Positions 16,101 through 23,648 are shown, counted from the stretch's first letter. The stretch: DNA of 38,611 nucleotides from an uncultured Prevotellaceae bacterium (GCA_900313615.1 OMRP01000022.1:1-38611); one strand, 5' to 3'. Notes: generated from the sequence alone by a model not told the origin. Program-made: numbers and translations.

Positions 16101-17048
16101 CATGGTGTTGTTGTCGTCGAGATAAAAACAAGAGATATGGCTACTGCTGGGGACGAAGGCATTCTGGTTCGTCACCTGTGTGAGTGAATGGCCATCAGGT
16201 GAAGAAAAGACATAAATACCGGAATTGCCCGTTCCCACCCATAAGTTTCCTTCACCATCCTCGATGACGGCATTCACGAACACATTGCCCATCCCTTTCA
16301 ATTCGGGCAACTGACGCCATTGTTGATCGTTAAGCGACAAAAGCCATTGGGTGCCAGCCAAGGAATGTGAATTGTACAGCCACAAATTCATTTTGCTGTC
16401 AAGGAATACACGGCTATCACGATTGTATGACTGTGTGGGTGCTTGTGATATTGGTGTGAGGCGTCGCTTGTCCTGTGCCACCTTATATATTTTAAAGTCG
16501 GAAGTGATGATGACGGTAACACCATTTTTCGAAATGATGTGGGTAATGGTGGATTGGGTGTTGTTGGGTATTTGCCATAGCTTGCGTTGGGAATAGTCAT
16601 AAAAAAACAACCCTTTCTCTGTGGCTACCCACAGGTTGCCCCTATCGTCTACATAGAACACTTGCATCGTTCCATCAACACCCAACTGGGCAAGTCGCGA
16701 AGAACCATTTTTCCTCCATGAGTCTTTCTCTCGCTCATAAGTGTATAACTCGCCTTCACAGAGCATCCACAGTGTCGTGTCGGCACTCTCTTCCACTGAC
16801 GAGATGTCGTTGCTCAATCCACCAAACTCGTGCGGCATATAGTTGCAGAAACGATACCCGTCATACCTGCTTAGGCCATGAATGGTGGAAATCCATATAT
16901 AACCGTAGCTGTCTCTTGTTATATCACGGACGAAATTATCGGCCAAACCATCTTTGACGTCTATGGCACGGAAAAAAAAGTCGGAAGCAGAGCATGTAAA
17001 AAGGGGTATCAACACCACCCACAATGCAAAGACGCGTAAATTTTTCAT
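13146..17048 (-). CDS. Hybrid two-component system sensor/regulator (HTCS)
   Basis: A 1300-residue one-protein phosphorelay that senses periplasmic glycan fragments and activates hydrolase genes in Bacteroidetes. In order: signal peptide (1-22); two seven-bladed propellers of Reg_prop repeats with many WxGTxxGL-type blades (about 25-680); a YYY immunoglobulin-like domain (about 690-745); one transmembrane segment (about 750-770); HisKA with phosphoacceptor His808 in NISHDLKTPL; HATPase with NLLSNAFKYN, DTGIG and GSGLGLHI; a REC domain (about 1050-1168) with Asp1101 in SDVMMPVMDG; and a C-terminal AraC-type double helix-turn-helix (about 1195-1300). All catalytic residues look intact. It is the first gene of an apparent operon and has a perfect -7 box at 17068-17075. 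Confidence 0.95.
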   Translation of the reverse strand: MKNLRVFALWVVLIPLFTCSASDFFFRAIDVKDGLADNFVRDITRDSYGYIWISTIHGLSRYDGYRFCNYMPHEFGGLSNDISSVEESADTTLWMLCEGELYTYEREKDSWRKNGSSRLAQLGVDGTMQVFYVDDRGNLWVATEKGLFFYDYSQRKLWQIPNNTQSTITHIISKNGVTVIITSDFKIYKVAQDKRRLTPISQAPTQSYNRDSRVFLDSKMNLWLYNSHSLAGTQWLLSLNDQQWRQLPELKGMGNVFVNAVIEDGEGNLWVGTGNSGIYVFSSPDGHSLTQVTNQNAFVPSSSHISCFYLDDNNTMWIGSAKLGVAYCDLNRPNLSLVSTGTNEDVSSLLQDSQGNLWVGFDGSGIMKKSPTGTVTYYSASLQQLPSNIVTSLAIHPDGSVMAGTYGSGISKFEGVRFVPMLPNDSTLKYVKAIATDKHDNIWVATVDKGLVKIMPNGQTVNYTSRNTPLVANGTLCLAYDSQHDVIYIGTAMGVSVYDCAKNQFLQIEQMKKLEGEYVSSLMKDNGNTLWIGSRNGLWAYHVNGSTLDHFTTEQGMSHNTVRAIARCGNFVWVSTDNGLTCISTHMTKDNHFVYNCYPYLDSDALYHIVFSNNAALSTEEGAVLLGCYTGYINILPNEIAMHHPMLRVQFTEFRINGKSVSKSLTDFTIKYNDQLGISISGMVPAQNRKIKYLYRFKGEEEWMKAPNNYLFFATLSPGTHVLQVKAELPGIMESEIAELPIKVEPPLWLSKIALLLYLVIFATILYLLFRFSQLRQKRKLAIKQMEINLKKYEMEEDKIRFFTNISHDLKTPLTLVVAPLEKIRNIHLPVAIRTEVDVAWRNARQLHELVLQMLDFRRIDEGKEKVNLKHADIVSFVRQTVQGFSYYHSGKQIKLQTKLPTSPIFIDFDENKMRRVITNLLSNAFKYNTDNGSVTVALDINSKGSQQEVTLSVADTGIGVKDKHHIFDRFMQETHGQEQEGSGLGLHIVKLYVDMMGGRVSVADNKPKGSVFTVVLPVSSSESVVEGVSGSETVSLPNEIIADNDAPEKQTILVVDDNMDARLFLQRSLEDEFNVLIAANGKEALALLSTTDHVSLVVSDVMMPVMDGVAFFRQIKNDINYSHIPVIFLTAKSSEENIVAGLEEGAADYITKPYSLAVLRLRIRRILEWTQNVHHNVATGIEIKPSDITVSSLDEELISHVIEDIEANIQNMDYSVVQLSSAVGMTRGHLYKKLMAITGKSPLEFIRIIKVKRGKSLLDQGKTNISEVANMVGYSAKQFTHYFKMMYGETPSEHLKKRK

Positions 17049-17067
17049 GTATTTTGGGTTTGTGTTA

Positions 17068-17075
17068 CAAATATA
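17068..17075 (-). promoter_or_regulatory. Promoter -7 box of the HTCS operon
   Basis: On the minus strand TATATTTG matches TAnnTTTG exactly, 19 bases before the HTCS start codon, leaving a leader of only about a dozen bases. No clear -33 TTTG is seen at the usual distance, as might suit an activated or weak promoter. Confidence 0.6.
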
Positions 17076-17219
17076 GTTTAAATGATATATATCTTGTTAT
17101 TCAGGCCATTATATTTGACAAAAAGATAGTCTTTTTTAACTTTTACCATCCCAAATGTATCCGTCTTCCGACTGAATGTATCGTGAATACAAATGAAAAC
17201 AAAAAGGATACACAGGCTA

Positions 17220-17250
17220 TTGAAAAAAATATATAGATCATGTATATTTG
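17220..17250 (+). promoter_or_regulatory. Promoter facing an apparently geneless interval
   Basis: TTG at 17220-17222 (ATTG instead of TTTG) precedes a perfect TATATTTG -7 box at 17243-17250 by 20 bases. It points away from the HTCS gene into 17257-17745, which ends in a terminator hairpin but contains no convincing gene. Confidence 0.6.
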
Positions 17251-17256
17251 CAACAG

Positions 17257-17713
17257 TTTTATTTACGATATGTATTTCCACCAATGCACGAGGGTATGAT
17301 TCCCAATAAGACAATTGCACAGAATCAGTTTTCCATGTGGAATAAATTGTAATTACATTGATTGTTTTGGCAATATAGTTAGATTGATGTGACTTGTAAA
17401 AGTTAGAGTATTGATGTCAGCTATTATGTAAAAGGAAAAAAGTACAGTCTCCATTATCAATCGAAAACTATGGTCGCATTAGATTAGGCTCTCAAGAACT
17501 AAAAAGACTTAGAAAAAAACTCTAGAACGATAAAACTCAAGAACAAGAACTTAGGTTATTTATAAATGAATGTGGTTTTTCATTGGTTATTGATACAACC
17601 ATTAATTGAATTATTTGTTATTATTTACGATGATTGTTTAAATAGCTGATAAAAAGGTTCACGATGGATTGTAAAACCTTTATTCGTTTCTTTTTAGAAG
17701 TAAAAAGATAGTC
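17257..17713 (+). other. AT-rich interval without a clear gene; possible RNA or decayed gene
   Basis: This stretch lies between the plus-strand promoter at 17220-17250 and the terminator at 17714-17741. It is much richer in A and T than the flanking genes. The longest readable frames are short: 22 codons from ATG 17285, and a frame from about 17418 to 17610 that reads SIENYGRIRLGSQELKRLRK, continues to a single TAG at 17523-17525, then continues NDKTQEQELRLFINECG to a TGA. That last frame could be a gene remnant with one nonsense codon. I do not recognise the product. A small RNA of about 490 bases is an equal possibility. Confidence 0.35.
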
Positions 17714-17741
17714 AAAGGCCGAATCGAGAGATCCGGCCTTT
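17714..17741 (+). terminator. Terminator hairpin upstream of the DUF3737 gene
   Basis: AAAGGCCG (17714-17721) pairs with CGGCCTTT (17734-17741); inside, ATC and GAT extend the stem across one mismatch to a GAGA loop. The plus strand continues TTGCTTTC. With the promoter at 17220-17250 it delimits a transcription unit of about 490 bases. Confidence 0.75.
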
Positions 17742-17833
17742 TGCTTTCAACTATCATCTATTGAATGGGCATCATGGAGACAAAGCCTTCACCAAATGAG
17801 TCACTGGAATATGTATGCCTATATAAGCATATT

Positions 17834-17863
17834 ATCTGCCAATACCTTTTGGCACAATATTTG
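17834..17863 (+). promoter_or_regulatory. Weak candidate promoter of the DUF3737 gene
   Basis: AATATTTG at 17856-17863 differs from TAnnTTTG at one position, and TCTG at 17834-17837 is a poor -33 element 18 bases upstream. The start codon chosen for the gene follows 17 bases after the -7 box, which supports the start at 17881 over the ATG at 17796. Confidence 0.4.
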
Positions 17864-17880
17864 CAATGACATAATATATA

Positions 17881-18749
17881 TGAAAACAATAAAAGACCAA
17901 TCATTCGGAGGGGAGAGACCCCTTTTCGAGTCGCACAACCTACGTTTGGAGAACGTGACCATCACCGAAGGTGAGTCGGGTATCAAGGAATGCAGCAACA
18001 TCGAGGCCGACCGGTGCCGTTTCGAGGGGAAATACCCGTTGTGGCACGTGAAAGGAAGCAAAATCACCAACTGCTATTTCGCCGTGGGATCACGTTCCGC
18101 CATTTGGTACAGCGACGACATGGTGATGGAGCATTGCGTGATCGACGGTCCGAAATTCTTCCGAGAGATGAAAAACTTGACGCTCAGAGATGTGACCATC
18201 AACGATGCCGACGAAACATTTTGGAATATCGACGGACTGGTGATAGAGAATGTGACGCTTCACGAGGGCACCTATCCCTTCATGGGTTGTCGAAATGTGA
18301 AAGTGAACAACCTGACGAGCGACAGCAAATACGTGTTCCAATATGTCAAGAACGTAGAGATACACAACGCCCATATCACTACAAAGGATGCTTTTTGGGA
18401 AGTGGAGAACGTGACCATCTACGATTCGGTGCTCGATGGAGAATATTTGGGATGGCACTCCAAGAACCTTCGTCTGGTGAACTGCCATATTGGCGGAGAA
18501 CAACCATTGTGCTATGCCGAAAACTTGGTGCTGGAGAACTGCACGTTCGATGCCGCCTGCGACCGAGCCTTCGAATACTCTACCGTCGAGGCTGACATCC
18601 GCGGACATATCGAAAGCATCAAAAACCCCGCCAGCGGACACATCACCGCTGACTCTATCGGTGAGATCATCATCGACGAGAACATCAAAGGACCGGCTGA
18701 CTGTGTGATAAGCCTCACCCCTACTCCCTCCCAAGGAGGGGGTGACTAA
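17881..18749 (+). CDS. DUF3737-like right-handed beta-helix protein
   Basis: From the ATG at 17881 the product is 288 residues and begins MKTIKDQSFGGERPLFESHN. It consists of repeated short strands of the form LxLENVTIxEG, VKVNNLTSDS, VEIHNAHITT and LRLVNCHIGG, the pattern of a right-handed parallel beta-helix (pectate-lyase-like), and resembles the DUF3737 family. No signal peptide is seen, so it is probably cytoplasmic and of unknown role. I chose 17881 because the upstream ATG at 17796 lies before the likely promoter. The last dozen residues, SLTPTPSQGGGD, are encoded by repeat copy A (18711-18744), so the original C-terminus has been replaced or extended. The aminotransferase gene follows after 67 bases. 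Confidence 0.82.
18711..18744 (+). repeat. G/C-rich repeat, copy A
   Basis: The stretch AGCCTCACCCCTACTCCCTC followed by CCAAGGAGGGGG encodes the C-terminal residues of the DUF3737-like protein. Its reverse complement closely resembles copy B at 18868-18905, so A and B form an inverted pair around 18745-18867. Confidence 0.75.
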
Positions 18750-18816
18750 AAGCGCCCAAACGCCCAACAAGATAATTCGTCGATAATCCACAAACAAAAA
18801 GGAAGCCCTTTCACGT

Positions 18817-20031
18817 ATGGAACATATCAACACACAAAAAAATACAACTCTCAGCACCCAACCGGTTTCCTCCTCCTTGGGAGGGGGACAGGGGGAGGCT
18901 TCACCTTTCGACGAGACAATAGAACGCCGTGGCACAGGATGCTACAAATGGGATGTGGAAGAGGCACAGGGAGCCACACCCATGTGGGTGGCCGACATGG
19001 ACTTCCGTGTGGCACAACCCATCATCGACGCATTGAAACGTCGGGTTGAACACGGCGTATTCGGATATACATTGGTGAGGGATAGTTATTACCAGGCCAT
19101 CATCGACTGGTTCCGTCGCCGTCACGGGTGGACCATCCAGCGGGAGTGGATACAATATACTTCGGGCGTGGTGCCTGCCGTTTCGGTCGTCATCAAAGCG
19201 CTGACCGAACCAGGCGACAAGGTGTTGGTACAGACTCCGGTATACAACTGTTTCTTTTCGAGCATCCGCAACAATGGCTGCGAAGTGGAAGAGACACGTC
19301 TAGTTCAAGAGGGTGATACATGGCGCGTTGACTTTGACGATATGGAACAAAAAGTAGCCGACCCGAGGGTGAAGGCCTTTTTGTTGTGCAACCCTCATAA
19401 CCCCGTGGGAAGGATATGGACACGTGATGAACTGCTGCGGATGAACGACATCTGCCTACGTCATGGTGTCACGGTCATCGCCGACGAGATACACTGCGAA
19501 CTGGTGATGCCCGGCTATAAATATACCCCCTTCGCCTCGGTGTCAGAGGAGTGCCAAAACAACAGTATCACCTGCAACTCGCCCTCAAAATCGTTCAACA
19601 CTGCTGGCCTGCAGATAGCAAACATCATCTGTGACAACAGTGAGACGCGCCAGCGCATCGACCGCGCCATCAACATCAACGAGGTGTGCGATGTGAACCC
19701 CTTTGGTGTGGAAGCGCTTATCGCCGCCTACAACGAATGTGAAGACTGGATTGACCAGTTGAACGAGTATCTCTACGGCAACTATCAGGCACTGAAGGAT
19801 ATCATCGCCAAGCACCATCCCTACTGGAAAGTGTCACGCCTGGAGGGCACCTACCTCGTTTGGGTGGACATCCGCGCCACGGGCATGACCTCGGACCAAA
19901 TGACAGAATGGCTGTTGAAAGAAAAACATATCCTAGTCAACAGCGGCACGATGTACGGCGAGGCCGGCGAAGGCTTCATCCGCATCAACATCGCCTGTCC
20001 GAGGGAGAGAATAACAGGAGCCGACCTGTAG
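18817..20031 (+). CDS. PLP-dependent aminotransferase, PatB/MalY family (cystathionine beta-lyase)
   Basis: A 404-residue fold-type I PLP enzyme. The conserved family start, FDETIERRGTGCYKWD, begins only at residue 31; the first 30 residues include SSSLGGGQGEAS, encoded by repeat copy B. Family motifs follow: PMWVADMDF, YTSGVVPAVS, LCNPHNPVGR, ADEIHCEL, and SPSKSFN with the PLP lysine. Members cleave cystathionine or other C-S bonds to thiol, pyruvate and ammonia, and some double as regulators. The C-terminus stops at NIACPRERITGADL, where relatives usually carry another ten or so helical residues; the stop lies just before repeat copy C. The enzyme core looks intact. Cytoplasmic. The exact substrate is open. 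Confidence 0.9.
   Translation: MEHINTQKNTTLSTQPVSSSLGGGQGEASPFDETIERRGTGCYKWDVEEAQGATPMWVADMDFRVAQPIIDALKRRVEHGVFGYTLVRDSYYQAIIDWFRRRHGWTIQREWIQYTSGVVPAVSVVIKALTEPGDKVLVQTPVYNCFFSSIRNNGCEVEETRLVQEGDTWRVDFDDMEQKVADPRVKAFLLCNPHNPVGRIWTRDELLRMNDICLRHGVTVIADEIHCELVMPGYKYTPFASVSEECQNNSITCNSPSKSFNTAGLQIANIICDNSETRQRIDRAININEVCDVNPFGVEALIAAYNECEDWIDQLNEYLYGNYQALKDIIAKHHPYWKVSRLEGTYLVWVDIRATGMTSDQMTEWLLKEKHILVNSGTMYGEAGEGFIRINIACPRERITGADL
18868..18905 (-). repeat. G/C-rich repeat, copy B (inverted to copy A)
   Basis: The plus strand reads TCCTCCTTGGGAGGGGGACA then GGGGGAGGCTTCACC. Read on the minus strand it aligns with copy A with about five differences over 32 bases. It lies in frame inside the N-terminal extension of the aminotransferase. 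Confidence 0.75.
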
Positions 20032-20035
20032 AGAG

Positions 20036-20056
20036 CACCCTCCCCCCCCCGAGGGG
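20036..20056 (+). repeat. G/C-rich repeat, copy C
   Basis: A CACCCT, a run of C, then GAGGGG, in the orientation of copy A but more degenerate. It follows the aminotransferase stop by a few bases. Confidence 0.5.
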
Positions 20057-20078
20057 ATAATAACTCCAACCATAAAAG

Positions 20079-20120
20079 AAATCTGCGAAAACGAAATAGT
20101 AATTTCGTTTTCGCAGATTT
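20079..20120. terminator. Bidirectional terminator between aminotransferase and gamma-CA genes
   Basis: A perfect 19-base-pair inverted repeat (20079-20097 with 20102-20120) around the loop AGTA, with A/T-rich outer pairs and TTTTC on the plus strand. It separates the convergent aminotransferase and gamma-carbonic anhydrase genes. Confidence 0.88.
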
Positions 20121-20130
20121 TTCATATAGA

Positions 20131-20163
20131 TTCTCCCCCTGGGGGAGTTTGTGGGGGCTTCCC
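20131..20163 (-). repeat. G/C-rich repeat, copy D (inverted to copy C)
   Basis: The plus strand reads TTCTCCCCCTGGGGGAGTTT then GTGGGGGCTTCCC, in the orientation of copy B. With copy C it brackets the terminator hairpin. It ends just before the stop codon of the gamma-carbonic anhydrase gene. Confidence 0.65.
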
Positions 20164-20169
20164 GATCTT

Positions 20170-20679
20170 TTATTCTTCCTCCAAATACCACTTGGAATAT
20201 TCCACGTAGTGGCGGGCATAACTCTCGGCCTGGTCGGCGGAGGTTTTTTTCAGGAATTTAGCGGGAACGCCACCCCATATCTCATGGTCGCCAATGACAG
20301 TGCCACCGAGAACCAAAGCACCAGCAGCCACGATGGCACCCTCACCCACGATAGCATTATCGAGCACCACGGCCCCCATACCGATGAGTGCACCACGACG
20401 GAGCGTACAGGCGTGAACGGTAGCATTATGGCCAATGGTGACATCATCCTCAATGATGGTAGGGCCTATCTTGTTGGTGACATGCACCACGGCACCATCC
20501 TGCACATTGACACGGTCGCCCATGGTGACGGGAGCCACATCGCCGCGCACCACAGCATTGAACCATACCGAGCACTCGTCGCCCATGGTCACCTCGCCCA
20601 CGATGGCGGCGTTTTCACTGAAATAACATTCACGGCCCCATTTCGGGGTTAAACCTTTTACTGATTTGATAATAGCCAT
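20170..20679 (-). CDS. Gamma-carbonic anhydrase-like hexapeptide protein
   Basis: A 169-residue left-handed beta-helix protein of the YrdA/PaaY/CaiE group. Hexapeptide repeats run from about residue 22 to 140 (for example IVGEVTMGDECSVWF). The three likely zinc ligands are His66 (VVHVT), His84 and His89 (TIGHNATVHAC), with Arg45, Gln60 and Asp61 also as in gamma-carbonic anhydrases. The protein ends in a helix (YARHYVEYSKWYLEEE). It would be a cytoplasmic trimer; carbonic anhydrase activity is possible but many relatives lack it. The gene is 66 bases after waaA and probably last in gltX-waaA-gamma-CA. Confidence 0.9.
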   Translation of the reverse strand: MAIIKSVKGLTPKWGRECYFSENAAIVGEVTMGDECSVWFNAVVRGDVAPVTMGDRVNVQDGAVVHVTNKIGPTIIEDDVTIGHNATVHACTLRRGALIGMGAVVLDNAIVGEGAIVAAGALVLGGTVIGDHEIWGGVPAKFLKKTSADQAESYARHYVEYSKWYLEEE

Positions 20680-20745
20680 ATCTTGAGTTACGAGTGATGA
20701 GTGATGAATTATTCATTGACTCATTCATAATCGCGAAGCGACAAG
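20680..20745. repeat. Short simple repeats between waaA and gamma-CA genes
   Basis: On the plus strand GAGTGATGAGTGATGA is a near-tandem repeat, followed by ATTCATTGACTCATTCATAA; just beyond, the waaA stop region carries CAACATTCAACATTCAG. The last residues of WaaA (LNVEC) are encoded by this repeat-like DNA. Confidence 0.5.
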
Positions 20746-21972
20746 TCAACATTCAACATTCAGAATTCCTTTAAGAATAGTGGCGGTGGCACCTGCATGT
20801 TGGGCGACAAAAGAACCCGCCTTTTTGCCTGTGGTTTGCAGATAGGCCTTGTCGGTATCAAAACGGTCCATCAGCTGACAGAACGTATCATAATCCTTGA
20901 TTTGGAAACCGCCCTCTGATGCGAGCAGCCCCTGTGCTTCTTGGAACCGTTGGTTATTAGGTCCAAAAATGACCGGCACACCCCATACCGCGGCCTCCAA
21001 TACGTTATGGATACCCACACCAAAACCGCCACCCACATAGGCCACCTCGCCATAACGATAGATACTCGACAGCAGACCGAAACAGTCGATGATAAGCACA
21101 TCAGCCTCACGGGCTTCACTTTCCGTGGCTTGTGTATAGCGCACCACCTTACGATTCAACTTGGAGATGATTTGTTGCAGATGATCCTCGTCGATGACAT
21201 GGGGCGCTATGACCAGTTCCCAATTACGGTGCTCATTGAAATAGCGGATAAAGACATCCTCGTCGGGCGGCCATGACGAACCCGCCACGAAGACATTATG
21301 GTCATCCTTGAAAGCCTCCACCAACGGCAACTCTTTCGCCGCGTCGCGTATCTGAAGAACGCGGTCAAAGCGCGTATCGCCAGATATCGTCACCTGGTCA
21401 ATACCAATGGAATGAAGCAATTCACGACTCACCTCGTTCTGCACAAAGAAATGGGTGAAACATTTCAGCACACGGCTGTATTGCCTTCCATACCAACGGA
21501 AAAAAATCTGTCCGGGACGGAAGATGCTCGACACACTGTAGACGGGCACATTACGGTGCTTGAGGATATGCAGGTAGTTATACCAGAATTCATACTTGAT
21601 GAAGAAAGCCATCACCGGTCTGATGGTCCGGAGAAAACGCCGGGCATTGAAAGGCGTATCTAGTGGCAGATAGCAGATGATGTCGGCACCTTCATAGTTC
21701 TTACGCACCTCATAACCCGAAGGAGAAAAAAAGGTAAGCAGTATTTTAAATTCTGGGTGCTCACGACGCATCTGCTCCATCAATGGCCGTCCCTGTTCAA
21801 ATTCGCCTAGTGATGCAGCATGGAACCACACATACTGTGCATCGGACACCACCTTTTCGCGCAACAGTCCGATAGCCGCCCTCTCGCCGCGCCACATCTT
21901 TCTCACCTTTTTATTGAAAAGGCTGTAGATGGCCACGCCGAAGAGGTAAAGGTATATGATGATATTGTACAT
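20746..21972 (-). CDS. waaA: 3-deoxy-D-manno-octulosonic acid (Kdo) transferase
   Basis: A 408-residue GT30-family glycosyltransferase that adds Kdo from CMP-Kdo to the lipid A precursor at the inner face of the cytoplasmic membrane. An N-terminal membrane anchor (about 3-19) is followed by the family motif FHAASLGEFEQGRPL containing the likely catalytic glutamate, then KYEFWYNYLHILK and the C-terminal GT-B half with YVGGGFGVGIHNVLEAAVWG and VIFGPNNQRFQEA, which bind the nucleotide sugar. The length fits a single-domain monofunctional or bifunctional KdtA. It follows gltX by 51 bases on the same strand. Its last residues derive from short repeats. Confidence 0.94.
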   Translation of the reverse strand: MYNIIIYLYLFGVAIYSLFNKKVRKMWRGERAAIGLLREKVVSDAQYVWFHAASLGEFEQGRPLMEQMRREHPEFKILLTFFSPSGYEVRKNYEGADIICYLPLDTPFNARRFLRTIRPVMAFFIKYEFWYNYLHILKHRNVPVYSVSSIFRPGQIFFRWYGRQYSRVLKCFTHFFVQNEVSRELLHSIGIDQVTISGDTRFDRVLQIRDAAKELPLVEAFKDDHNVFVAGSSWPPDEDVFIRYFNEHRNWELVIAPHVIDEDHLQQIISKLNRKVVRYTQATESEAREADVLIIDCFGLLSSIYRYGEVAYVGGGFGVGIHNVLEAAVWGVPVIFGPNNQRFQEAQGLLASEGGFQIKDYDTFCQLMDRFDTDKAYLQTTGKKAGSFVAQHAGATATILKGILNVEC

Positions 21973-22023
21973 TGTAAATGACGAATGTGAAATGACAAAT
22001 GAGGAACGACGACCTATCGGGCA

Positions 22024-23541
22024 CTACCCCAGTACTTCTATAGCACGGCGCAGACGATGGATGGTTTCTTCACGTCCAAGGAAAGCGGAGATGTCGAACA
22101 TACCCGGTCCCTTACCCTCGCCGACGAGAGCCAGACGGAAAGCGTTCATCACATCACCCAGTTTATAGCCTTTTTCTGCCACCCAGCCCATGACCACCTT
22201 CTCCTGTCTCTCGACAGAGAAGTCGTCAATGCCTTGGAGCACCTCGGCTAATTCACCCATGACAGCGGCAGAGTCTGCTTTCCAGCGTTTGCGTACCGTC
22301 TTCTCGTCGTATTCAGTGGGTGGAATGAAGAAGAAGGAGCACAACGGCCACAGTTCCTTGACGAACGATACTCGGTCTTTCATCATGGCCACCACCTGTA
22401 CTATACGGTCCATAGGCTCGTCGATGCCATTGCCCACCACTACGGGGGCGAACAATTTGGCAATTTCTTCAGGCGACTTGCGCAACACGTATTCATGGTT
22501 GAACCAGATACCTTTCTGGTAGTCGAATCGTGCACCTGCCTTCGAACATTTGTTGATATCGAACAACTGCACCAATTCATCGAGAGAGAACACTTCCTGT
22601 TCCGTACCCGGATTCCATCCCAACAAAGCAAGGAAGTTGACCACAGCCTCGGGGAAATAGCCACTCTCGCGGAATCCCGACGACACCTCGCCCGTCTTTG
22701 GGTCGGTCCATTGGAGGGGGAAGACGGGGAAACCAAGACGGTCACCATCACGTTTTGACAGTTTTCCCTTTCCTTCTGGTTTGAGCAACAATGGCAGGTG
22801 TGCGAAGCGTGGCATGCTGTCGGTCCATCCGAAAGCCTGGTAGAGCATGACATGCAACGGGGCACTGGGCAACCACTCCTCACCACGTATCACATGGGTG
22901 ATGCGCATAAGATGGTCGTCGACGATATTCGCCAAATGATAAGTAGGCAACTCATCAGCACTCTTATAGAGCACCTTGTCGTCCACCACGTCGCTCATAA
23001 TGCGCACATCACCACGGATGAGGTCGTTGACATGAACAGCCTGTCCTGGCTCCACTTTGAAACGAACCACATACTGTTGTCCGTCGGAAATGAGTTGCTG
23101 AGACTGTTCATCACCCAACGTGAGTGAGTTGCGCATCATCATGCGCGTATGAGCATCGTATTGGAAATTCTTTATCTCCGCGCGTTTGGCCTCGAGTTCC
23201 TCGGGCGTATCGAAAGCATAATACGCCTTACCATTATCTATCAGTTGCTGTACATATTTCTTGTAGATATCGCGCCGTTCACTCTGACGATAAGGACCAT
23301 ATTGTCCACCAAAGGAAACGCCCTCGTCAAACTGTATACCCAGCCACTTGAAGGCCTCGATGATATATTCCTCGGCACCCGGAACGAAACGGCTCGAATC
23401 GGTATCTTCAATCCTGAAAACAAACTGCCCACCATGCTGGCGTGCGAAAAGATAGTTGTAAAGAGCAGTGCGCACCCCACCAATGTGGAGGGGGCCCGTG
23501 GGACTTGGCGCAAATCTTACCCTTACCGTATTATTGTCCAT
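22024..23541 (-). CDS. gltX: Glutamyl-tRNA synthetase
   Basis: A 505-residue class I aminoacyl-tRNA synthetase charging tRNA-Glu. The HIGH-type motif [11 protein letters not shown] is at residues 12-22 and the KMSKS equivalent [11 protein letters not shown] is near residue 255-265, with a C-terminal anticodon-binding region. I use the ATG at 23541 ([16 protein letters not shown]) rather than a TTG at 23559: a longer reading would start within the likely promoter -7 box at 23557-23564. The gene probably heads a gltX-waaA-gamma-CA operon and diverges from the 7TM-HD gene. Confidence 0.95.
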   Translation of the reverse strand: MDNNTVRVRFAPSPTGPLHIGGVRTALYNYLFARQHGGQFVFRIEDTDSSRFVPGAEEYIIEAFKWLGIQFDEGVSFGGQYGPYRQSERRDIYKKYVQQLIDNGKAYYAFDTPEELEAKRAEIKNFQYDAHTRMMMRNSLTLGDEQSQQLISDGQQYVVRFKVEPGQAVHVNDLIRGDVRIMSDVVDDKVLYKSADELPTYHLANIVDDHLMRITHVIRGEEWLPSAPLHVMLYQAFGWTDSMPRFAHLPLLLKPEGKGKLSKRDGDRLGFPVFPLQWTDPKTGEVSSGFRESGYFPEAVVNFLALLGWNPGTEQEVFSLDELVQLFDINKCSKAGARFDYQKGIWFNHEYVLRKSPEEIAKLFAPVVVGNGIDEPMDRIVQVVAMMKDRVSFVKELWPLCSFFFIPPTEYDEKTVRKRWKADSAAVMGELAEVLQGIDDFSVERQEKVVMGWVAEKGYKLGDVMNAFRLALVGEGKGPGMFDISAFLGREETIHRLRRAIEVLG

Positions 23542-23556
23542 AAAAAGAATTTTTTG

Positions 23557-23564
23557 CAAAATTA
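23557..23564 (-). promoter_or_regulatory. Promoter -7 box of gltX
   Basis: TAATTTTG on the minus strand, an exact TAnnTTTG match 15 bases before the gltX ATG. The nearest TTTG (23579-23582) is only 14 bases upstream, shorter than usual, so the -33 element is unclear. Confidence 0.5.
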
Positions 23565-23648
23565 CTATTTATTTTTGGCAAACGTGGCGAAAAAGCGGAC
23601 AAAATAACAAAAATAGAGATAAAAGTGGTATGTATCATTTTTTTTTCG

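Noticed and set aside
17796-17880. Start of the DUF3737 gene at 17796
   Set aside because: The extra 28 residues are not protein-like for this family and precede the -7-like box at 17856-17863.
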